Below are positions 58,459 through 64,000 of a stretch of DNA of 64,000 bases, piece by piece. Numbering within the stretch: the stretch's first letter is position 1; the number at the start of each line of letters is the position of its first letter. A program made the translations under genes and the position numbers. A model generated the notes under the pieces. The model did not search any database and had not been told where the DNA came from. It was given only the letters and a program-made list of their open reading frames with translations. Origin of the DNA: Rhodanobacteraceae bacterium (lineage in GTDB: Bacteria; Pseudomonadota; Gammaproteobacteria; Xanthomonadales; Rhodanobacteraceae); contig JALUXG010000042.1 of the NCBI GenBank assembly GCA_027019085.1, positions 1 to 64,000 on the forward strand, in the 5' to 3' direction.

Positions 58459-59442
58459 ATGGATCGTTACGAGCGCATTCTCACCTTGCACCGGCTGCTC
58501 AAGTCGGTGCGCTACCCTGTCTCGCTGTCGCGACTGATGGACGAGCTGTCGTGTTCGCGTGCCACCCTGTACCGTGACATCGCCTTCCTGCGTGATGCGC
58601 TCGGCGCGCCGGTCGAAAGCGCCGGCGGCGAGCAGGCCGCCTTCCGTTACGAGGCCGGTGAGGGGGAGCGCTTCGAACTGCCCGGATTGTGGCTGACCTC
58701 CGAGGAACTGTCTGCACTGATGGCCTTGCAGGCGCTGGTGCAGCGGTCCGATCCCGGGGTGCTTTCCGGCGCGCTTGCGCCGATCACCGCCAGGATCGAG
58801 AAACTGCTCGCCGACCATGCCGGCGGGCGCAGCCTCCCGGTCGAGCGTATCCGTGTCATCAACTACGGTTCGCGCAAGCTTGACCAGCATGCCTTCCGTG
58901 TCGTTGCAGGCGCCGTGCTGGAGCGTTCGCGCCTGCGCTTTCGTTATCGCGCACGTACCACCAATGCCGAAAGCCACCGGCTGGTCTCTCCGCAGCGGCT
59001 CACGCACTACCGCGACAACTGGTACCTGGATGCCTGGGATCACGACCGCGATGCATTGCGCAGTTTTGCAGTCGACCGCATCGTCGATGCGCATGCCGTG
59101 AACGAGCGGGCGCATGAAGTAGCCGACAGCGAGCTGAACGACACCCTGGCCTCCAGCTACGGCATTTTCGCCGGCACCCCCAAGGCCTGGGCCACATTGC
59201 GGTTTTCCTCGCATGCCGCACGCTGGGTGGCCGACGAGCACTGGCATTCGCAGCAGCAGGGGCAGTGGCTGGCGGACGGGCGCTACGAGCTCAAGCTGCC
59301 GTATTCCAATTCACGCGAACTGCTCATGGACGTGCTCAAGTACGGCCCCGATGCCGAGGTGGTCGCGCCGCCGCCGCTGCGCGAGGAAATGAAGATCCTC
59401 CTGCAGCTGGCACAGGGTGTGTACCAGGCACCACCGCAATGA
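58459..59442 (+). CDS. YafY-type WYL-domain transcription regulator
   Basis: 327 residues. An N-terminal helix-turn-helix of the HTH_11/DeoR type (about residues 5-58; LSRLMDELSCSRATLYRDIAFL) is followed by a WYL domain (about 135-215; RLRFRYRAR, VSPQRLTHYRDNWYLDAWD) and a WCX extension. WYL regulators sense nucleic-acid or nucleotide ligands and often control DNA-damage or defence genes, but no such genes are adjacent. ATGA overlap with the patatin gene suggests co-expression. Confidence 0.88.
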   Translation: MDRYERILTLHRLLKSVRYPVSLSRLMDELSCSRATLYRDIAFLRDALGAPVESAGGEQAAFRYEAGEGERFELPGLWLTSEELSALMALQALVQRSDPGVLSGALAPITARIEKLLADHAGGRSLPVERIRVINYGSRKLDQHAFRVVAGAVLERSRLRFRYRARTTNAESHRLVSPQRLTHYRDNWYLDAWDHDRDALRSFAVDRIVDAHAVNERAHEVADSELNDTLASSYGIFAGTPKAWATLRFSSHAARWVADEHWHSQQQGQWLADGRYELKLPYSNSRELLMDVLKYGPDAEVVAPPPLREEMKILLQLAQGVYQAPPQ

Positions 59443-60458
59443 TGCAGGACGGGAAAATGACCGTCAGCGGGCCAGGATCCGGTACGCCGGATACCCCGGC
59501 ACGTCGCCAACGTGGTACGCGCATCGGGCTGGCGCTGGGTTCCGGGGGCGCCAAGGGACTGACCTACATCGGCGTGATCGAGGAGCTGGAGCGACGCGGT
59601 TTCGAAATCACCGCGATCTCAGGAAGTTCCATGGGGGCCCTGATCGGTGGCATCTATGCCGCCGGAAAACTGGACGTATACCGTGACTGGGTGTGCTCCC
59701 TGGCGCGCAAGGATGTATTGCGGCTGGTGGACTGGACCCTGTCCGGTGGCGGGCTGATCAAGGGCGATCGCATCATCGCGACCTTGCGCAGCCTGATCGG
59801 CGAAATCGATATCGAGGATCTGCCGGTGGCCTACACCGCGGTGGCCACCGATATCGACCGTGGTCGCGAGATCTGGTTGACGCACGGACCGCTCTTCGAT
59901 GCCATCCGCGCATCGATCGCCATTCCCTCGGTCTTCCGCCCCCACCGTATTGACGGGCGCCGGCTGGTTGACGGTGGCTTGCTCAACCCGTTGCCGGTGA
60001 CGCCACTGCTTGGCGCATCCTGGGACTACATGGTGGCCATTGGTGTCAACGGCCCCGAGGAAACACTTGCCGATGCCGGGCATCACGACAAGGCCGAGGA
60101 CGAAGCCGATGCGCAAGAGGCAAGCTACCGCAGGCGTTTTGCCGAATTCATGGCCCGGCTGATCCCCGGGGGCGAGGAAAAAAAGGACGAGCCAGGCCTG
60201 CTCGACTTGTTGAACCAGTCGCTGGACCTGATGCAGGCCAACCTGGCTCAGCTGCGTCTGGCCGCCTATCAGCCCGATCTGCTGATCGAAATGCCGGCCA
60301 ACGTGGCGCTGGCCTACGAGTTTCACAGGGCCCGTGAACTGATCGAGCGTGGTCGCGAGCGTGCCGCTCAGGTGCTCGATCAATGGAAGCCGCATCACCT
60401 GCACGGCTCCCTGGCAGCTGTCGAAGACAGCGCGGGGGGCGCAGACTCGGGGAGTTAG
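59439..60458 (+). CDS. Patatin-like phospholipase (RssA type)
   Basis: 339 residues. The oxyanion motif GSGGAKG is followed by the lipase box GSSMG with nucleophile Ser64, and the second dyad residue is the Asp of VDGGLLNPLP. The region after residue 210 is charged (AEDEADAQEA, EEKKDE), and the C-terminal helices are amphipathic. It lacks a signal peptide and probably acts on inner-leaflet phospholipid. The start overlaps the WYL gene stop. The 3' end overlaps the converging GT2 gene by 4 bases. Confidence 0.88.
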   Translation: MMQDGKMTVSGPGSGTPDTPARRQRGTRIGLALGSGGAKGLTYIGVIEELERRGFEITAISGSSMGALIGGIYAAGKLDVYRDWVCSLARKDVLRLVDWTLSGGGLIKGDRIIATLRSLIGEIDIEDLPVAYTAVATDIDRGREIWLTHGPLFDAIRASIAIPSVFRPHRIDGRRLVDGGLLNPLPVTPLLGASWDYMVAIGVNGPEETLADAGHHDKAEDEADAQEASYRRRFAEFMARLIPGGEEKKDEPGLLDLLNQSLDLMQANLAQLRLAAYQPDLLIEMPANVALAYEFHRARELIERGRERAAQVLDQWKPHHLHGSLAAVEDSAGGADSGS

Positions 60459-61171
60459 CGTTCCTCGACCCCGGTACGCCGGGAGCGACGGATCAGCCAG
60501 GCCACCCCGCGCAGGTCGGAAATGCCAACCAGAGCGCGCCCCAGGTTGGTGTACTTGGAGCTGCCCGCGTGGCGCGCACGATGGTTGACGGGGACCGATT
60601 TCACCTTCCATCCGGCACGCTGCATCAGTGCCGGCAGGTAGCGGTGCATGTGGTCGAAATAGGGCAGGTCCAGGAAGGCCTCGCGCTCGAACAGCTTGAT
60701 GCCGCAGCCGGTATCTGGGGTGGCGTCATGCAGCAGGCGGCTGCGCAGAGCGTTGGCAAAGCGCGAGCCGAGCCGCTTGCTGAGGGTGTCCTTGCGATGC
60801 ACGCGCCAGCCGGCAAACAGCCGGATCTGCGGCTCCGCGGCATCACGTTCGGCCAGCAGGGCCGGAATGTCGGCCGGATCGTTCTGGCCATCGCCATCCA
60901 GGGTGGCGATCCAGGCGCCGCGCGCGGCCTTCACGCCGTTGCGCACCGCCGTGCTCTGCCCGCTCTGGCTCAGGTGATGCAGCACGCGCAGTTCCGGGTG
61001 CATGGCTTTCTGCGCCGCCAGGACCTCCCGGCTGTCGTCGCTGCTGCGGTCATCGACATAGATCACTTCGTACTCGACCTTGCCGCGCAGGGCGGCGGCA
61101 ATCTCGGCCAGCAACGGCGGGATGTTGTCGCGCTCGTTGTAGACGGGCACGACCACGGAAAGTTCGGGCAT
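60455..61171 (-). CDS. Family 2 glycosyltransferase (dolichyl/undecaprenyl-phosphate sugar synthase-like)
   Basis: 238 residues with a GT-A fold: SVVVPVYNERDNIPPL, IYVDDRSSDDS and the metal-binding ATLDGDGQNDP, then a GIKLFEREAF acceptor region and an end motif HAGSSKYTNLGRAL, which is typical of DPM1/polyprenyl-phosphate mannosyl- or glucosyltransferases. There are no C-terminal membrane helices, so it is the short soluble form. It likely loads a sugar onto undecaprenyl phosphate for envelope glycans. ATG 61171 begins the homologous part. Confidence 0.85.
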   Translation of the reverse strand: MPELSVVVPVYNERDNIPPLLAEIAAALRGKVEYEVIYVDDRSSDDSREVLAAQKAMHPELRVLHHLSQSGQSTAVRNGVKAARGAWIATLDGDGQNDPADIPALLAERDAAEPQIRLFAGWRVHRKDTLSKRLGSRFANALRSRLLHDATPDTGCGIKLFEREAFLDLPYFDHMHRYLPALMQRAGWKVKSVPVNHRARHAGSSKYTNLGRALVGISDLRGVAWLIRRSRRTGVEER

Positions 61172-61283
61172 GGGCTTGTTCCGCAACGGATCTGGCCGTG
61201 CATTATTGCGCATGCGCGCGCCGTGCGCAGGCCTGATGGCCGATGCCTGTAATCGAATGCACCGTATGCGGGTCTGCTTGCAT

Positions 61284-61300
61284 GCCGGCATGTTGCCGGC
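61284..61300 (+). promoter_or_regulatory. Hairpin in the leader of the bufferin operon
   Basis: GCCGGCA-TGT-TGCCGGC is a perfect 7-bp stem ending 12 bases before the AAGGAG of bufA1, followed by GTTTCCTTT. It could be an attenuator-like terminator or an mRNA-stability element. Confidence 0.45.
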
Positions 61301-61324
61301 GTTTCCTTTGTGAAGGAGAAACCC

Positions 61325-61609
61325 ATGCAAGCCAATACCGTCCTCAAATCGACCCTGATCACCCTGCTGGCCGTCGGTGCGCTGGGCACTGCCGCCTCCG
61401 CGAGCGCGGGCGGCAAGATGGGCCACGGCAAGATGGTCAAGTGCTACGGCGTGAACGCGGCGTACAAGAATGATTGCAAGTCACCGGGCCATTCGTGTGC
61501 CGGACAGGACGCCAAGGCGCGCGACCCCAACGCCTTCATCGCCATGCCTGCCGGGCTTTGCGAGAAGCTGGCCGGCGGTTCCACCGAGCCTGCTGACAAG
61601 AAAGGCTGA
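61325..61609 (+). CDS. bufA1: Bufferin precursor peptide, DUF2282/BufA1 family
   Basis: 94 residues: a signal peptide (about residues 1-28, to ASASA), a short Gly/Lys/His spacer, and a core with four cysteines spaced as in DUF2282 (KCYGVNAAYKNDC, then HSCAGQ, then GLCEKL). Family members are exported RiPP precursors whose cysteines are turned into thiooxazole-type rings by the MNIO enzyme, giving a copper-binding 'bufferin'. The three following genes are the known partners. ATG 61325 has an ideal AAGGAG site. Confidence 0.88.
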   Translation: MQANTVLKSTLITLLAVGALGTAASASAGGKMGHGKMVKCYGVNAAYKNDCKSPGHSCAGQDAKARDPNAFIAMPAGLCEKLAGGSTEPADKKG

Positions 61610-61610
61610 A

Positions 61611-62480
61611 GTGATCCCGGCACAACACATGCAAGGCAGTCCGATTCCGGCCATGGCGGTCGGAGTCGGATTGCGTGCGCCTCATCATGATTGGGTGATG
61701 GACGAGCGCCCGTCGGTGGGGTTTTTCGAAGTGCACAGCGAGAACTTCTTCGCACCGGGTGGCCCGGGCCGGGAGTTGCTCGACAACCTGCGTGAGGATT
61801 ACCCGATCAGCCTGCACGGTGTTGGTTTGTCCCTGGGGTCGGCCGATGCGCTCGATGCCGCCCACCTTGCGCAGCTGGCCTGCCTGGTTGCCCGGGTGCA
61901 GCCGGCGCTGGTGTCCGAGCATGTGTGCTGGGGCGCGTATGCGGGACGCCACTACAACGACCTGCTGCCCCTGCCCTATACCGAAGAGGCGCTGGACCTG
62001 ATGGTGCAGCGGGTGCAGCAGGTGCAGGAAACGCTCGGTCGCACGATCCTGGTCGAGAATGTTTCCAGTTACATCCAGTTCACCCATTCGACCCTGCACG
62101 AATGGGAATTCCTGGCCGAACTGGCCCGGCGCAGCGGCTGCGGCCTGCTGCTGGACGTCAACAACGTCCATGTCAACAGCGTCAACCATGGCTTCGATGC
62201 ACATGCCTTCCTCGCCGGCATACCGGGCAGTGCCGTGGGAGAGATGCACCTGGCGGGGTTCACGCGCAAGCATGGCCTGGGCGGAGACCTGCTGATCGAC
62301 TCGCATAACCGGCGCGTGGACGAAGCGGTGTGGACGCTGTATGCCGAAGCCGTACGCCGCTTCGGCGCCAGGCCGACCCTGGTCGAATGGGACCAGGACC
62401 TGCCCGACTTCGAGGTTCTCCTCGACGAGGCCCGAATGGCCACGGAGCACATGCATGCCAATGCCACCCTCCCTGCGTGA
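61611..62480 (+). CDS. bufB: MNIO-family (DUF692) bufferin-modifying enzyme
   Basis: About 289 residues, a TIM-barrel of the multinuclear non-haem iron oxidative enzyme family. Probable metal ligands are visible in SLHGVGLSLG, SEHVCWG, VENVSSYI, DVNNVHVN, GEMHLAGF, DSHNRRV and VEWDQDLPD. It should modify the BufA1 cysteines before export. GTG 61611 lies one base after the bufA1 stop with AAAGG close by; ATG 61629 is an alternative. Its 3' end overlaps bufC by 20 bases. Confidence 0.9.
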   Translation: MIPAQHMQGSPIPAMAVGVGLRAPHHDWVMDERPSVGFFEVHSENFFAPGGPGRELLDNLREDYPISLHGVGLSLGSADALDAAHLAQLACLVARVQPALVSEHVCWGAYAGRHYNDLLPLPYTEEALDLMVQRVQQVQETLGRTILVENVSSYIQFTHSTLHEWEFLAELARRSGCGLLLDVNNVHVNSVNHGFDAHAFLAGIPGSAVGEMHLAGFTRKHGLGGDLLIDSHNRRVDEAVWTLYAEAVRRFGARPTLVEWDQDLPDFEVLLDEARMATEHMHANATLPA

Positions 62481-63246
62481 ACTGCAGCGCGACTTCGCCG
62501 ATGCGCTGATCGAGGGCGAAGCGCCGGGGCTGGTCCCGTGGATTGCCGCGCGTGGCATCGATCCGCATGCGCGCCTGCGCATCTACCGCCATGCCGGCTA
62601 CGCCATCCACGTCGATGCGCTGGAGGCGGTGTTCCCCGCCGTGCGGGCGCTGGTCGGTGAGGACAGTTTCGACGGCCTGGCCACGCGTTACACCGCGCGG
62701 CATGGCAGCACCAGCGGCAACCTGCAGCATTTCGGATGCGAATTCGCCGACTTTCTCGCCGCACAGCCCGAACTGGAAGGCTATGCCTGGCTGCCTCACG
62801 TGGCGCATCTGGAGTGGCTGCGCCAGGAGTCCCTGCTGGCAGCGCAGGCCACCGCGTCACCTGCATCGGTATGGCTGGAAGCCTTGCAGCAGGCCGGTGC
62901 CGGGGCGCTCTACGCGCATCTGCAGCCGCACGTGCGCTATCTGCAGGCGCCGCTCCCGGTGCTCGATGTCTGGCAATGGACCCGGCATCCGCAACAGGCG
63001 GCTCCGGACCTTCAGGGCCCCGCGCAGCATGTGCTGCTGTGGCGCCATGACACCCGTGTCGAGATGCAGGCCGTCAGCGCGTCAAGCGGGGCCTTCCTTG
63101 CCGCGGTCCTCGCGGGTCGCGACCTCGCCGATGCCTTGCCTGGCGGCGCCGGGGTACTGGAAACATGCATCGCACCGCTGATCGAACACGGGCTGCTGGC
63201 CCGCATTGTCACCACGCCGGCACCGCCGGCCCGCTCGGAGACCTGA
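62461..63246 (+). CDS. bufC: DUF2063 partner protein of the bufferin enzyme
   Basis: 261 residues. The N-terminal 90 residues are the helical DUF2063 domain (LRELQRDFADALIEG, RLRIYRHAGYAIHVDALEAVFPAVRALVGE), followed by a second helical/mixed domain. DUF2063 proteins bind DUF692 enzymes and position the precursor leader. ATG 62461 lies inside the end of bufB, so the two partners are translated together. Confidence 0.88.
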   Translation: MPPSLRELQRDFADALIEGEAPGLVPWIAARGIDPHARLRIYRHAGYAIHVDALEAVFPAVRALVGEDSFDGLATRYTARHGSTSGNLQHFGCEFADFLAAQPELEGYAWLPHVAHLEWLRQESLLAAQATASPASVWLEALQQAGAGALYAHLQPHVRYLQAPLPVLDVWQWTRHPQQAAPDLQGPAQHVLLWRHDTRVEMQAVSASSGAFLAAVLAGRDLADALPGGAGVLETCIAPLIEHGLLARIVTTPAPPARSET

Positions 63247-63247
63247 C

Positions 63248-63736
63248 ATGAACCGATCCGCCCTGAGCCTTTGGGTGCACACCACCGCATTGCTGGACAA
63301 GGGACTGTCGCCGCTGGTGCTGCTGCTGTTTCGCCTGTCTGTGGCCATTGCCTTCTGGCGTGCCGGCGTGGTCAAGTTCGACGATCCGTACGGCACCCAC
63401 TACCTGTTCAGCGAGGAATACCAGGTGCCGTTGCTGTCCGCTTCGGTTGCGGCATGGCTGGCGACCTGGACCGAACTGGTGATGCCCTGGTTCCTGGTGC
63501 TCGGGCTGGCCATGCGCCCGGTGGCGGCCTACATGTTCGTCTACAACCTGATCGCCGTCATTTCCTATCCTGCGCTGTGGCCGCACGGGTTCTGGCACGG
63601 TCTGATCGGCAACGATTTCTCCGATCACAAGGCCTGGGGACTGATGCTGCTGGCACTGCTGGCCTGGGGCGCGGGTCGCTGGTCGCTGGATGCGGTGCTG
63701 GCGCGCCTGGTGCACAGGAGCAATCACAGCGCCTGA
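63248..63736 (+). CDS. bufD: DoxX family membrane protein of the bufferin operon
   Basis: 162 residues with four helices (about 20-40, 65-85, 87-108 and 125-148) and the conserved WRAGVVKFDDP of DoxX proteins. DoxX members are frequent last genes in DUF2282-DUF692-DUF2063 operons; their role is uncertain, perhaps redox or export support. ATG 63248 follows the bufC stop with one base between. Confidence 0.82.
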   Translation: MNRSALSLWVHTTALLDKGLSPLVLLLFRLSVAIAFWRAGVVKFDDPYGTHYLFSEEYQVPLLSASVAAWLATWTELVMPWFLVLGLAMRPVAAYMFVYNLIAVISYPALWPHGFWHGLIGNDFSDHKAWGLMLLALLAWGAGRWSLDAVLARLVHRSNHSA

Positions 63737-63755
63737 GCGGCTGCGCTGTGCAGTC

Positions 63756-64000
63756 TCAGGGCGCCAGAGGTGCGCGTGCGGGTGTGTTGGCCGGACCCTC
63801 GATGGCCTGCCGCCATGCCGTGGCAATGGCATGGAAGGGTGCGCGGCTGCCGCGGTTGGTGAGCAGGACCAGCGATCCCTTGCCCAGCGGCATTTCGCGT
63901 CCGACCCAGCCCTCACGCGTGAAGTTCCGGGCATGGGCAACGTGCTTGTGTGGCAGATACAGCACGGCCACCGGTTCGCCGTCACGGCGAGTGACCATGT
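63756..64000 (-). CDS. C-terminal part of an unrecognised protein, cut by the window edge
   Basis: About 80 residues are visible up to an ATG at 63998, but the frame may continue beyond the window. I see a basic, beta-like stretch (VAVLYLPHKHVAHARNF) and a segment ending in a helix (FHAIATAWRQAIEG). No family is recognised. It converges with the bufferin operon. Confidence 0.4.
   Translation of the reverse strand, partial: MVTRRDGEPVAVLYLPHKHVAHARNFTREGWVGREMPLGKGSLVLLTNRGSRAPFHAIATAWRQAIEGPANTPARAPLAP

Noticed and set aside
61245-61290. Possible ECF-sigma promoter (GTAATC) before bufA1
   Set aside because: A GTAATC is present but no matching -10 at the right distance, so I did not call it.

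Overview
The window looks like chromosome of a GC-rich gammaproteobacterium of the order Xanthomonadales, most likely Rhodanobacteraceae (Rhodanobacter/Dyella/Frateuria type). The clues are a chorismatase of the XanB2 type next to an aryl-polyene (xanthomonadin-like) pigment cluster, the algZ-algR-hemC gene order, DUF3016 and DUF481 envelope proteins, and 'GGGACTC' heptamer inverted repeats of a kind I associate with this order. The genus is inference. I found no rRNA, tRNA or CRISPR.

Layout. 1-3.3 kb is an accessory-looking, visibly more AT-rich edge: a lipoprotein, a small membrane protein, and a secreted trypsin-like protease fused to six nearly identical TPR units. 3.8-6.7 kb carries the oxidative pentose-phosphate genes gnd and zwf, then queD. 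7.0-14.7 kb is the complete ATP synthase operon atpIBEFHAGDC. Its atpA-atpG, atpG-atpD and atpD-atpC gaps are each enlarged by an inverted-repeat element. 14.7-21.7 kb holds envelope and housekeeping genes: DUF3016, AsmA, a TonB-C lipoprotein, GtrA, asnB and glmU.

21.7-32.2 kb is the pigment cluster. It contains divergent xanB2, a tightly overlapping plus-strand run (ACP, hotdog dehydratase, LpxL-like acyltransferase, LolA-like protein, MMPL exporter, second hotdog dehydratase, FabG-type reductase), a converging minus-strand run (ketosynthase, chain-length factor, glycosyltransferase), and a DUF218/YdcF gene. The logic is a 3-hydroxybenzoate starter from chorismate, polyene extension on the ACP by KS/CLF with reductase and dehydratases, transfer to a lipid, and export to the outer membrane. 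No aryl:ACP/CoA ligase lies in the window.

32.2-35.5 kb is an EmrAB-type efflux operon behind a MarR regulator. It is divergent from a persulfide dioxygenase/TauE pair (35.8-37.5 kb) whose -10 region sits in an AT-rich palindrome. Next come a PAS-GGDEF-EAL protein with a degraded GGDEF domain, a DsbG-like and TlpA-like thiol pair, a DUF2165 remnant, a secreted HExxE protein, DUF1003, a very large BNR/sortilin-like protein, two S9 peptidases and an esterase. 52.6-55.4 kb is algZ-algR-hemC. Then follow a DUF481 outer-membrane protein, an SLC13/RCK_C transporter, a WYL regulator, a patatin and a GT2 enzyme.

The last genes (61.3-63.7 kb) form a four-gene bufferin-type RiPP operon: DUF2282 precursor with four cysteines, DUF692/MNIO enzyme, DUF2063 partner and DoxX protein. 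With the xanthomonadin-like cluster it is the most interesting specialised system here. Both belong to families already known. I saw no clearly novel system, but the repeat insertions in the atp operon and several odd architectures are worth checking.
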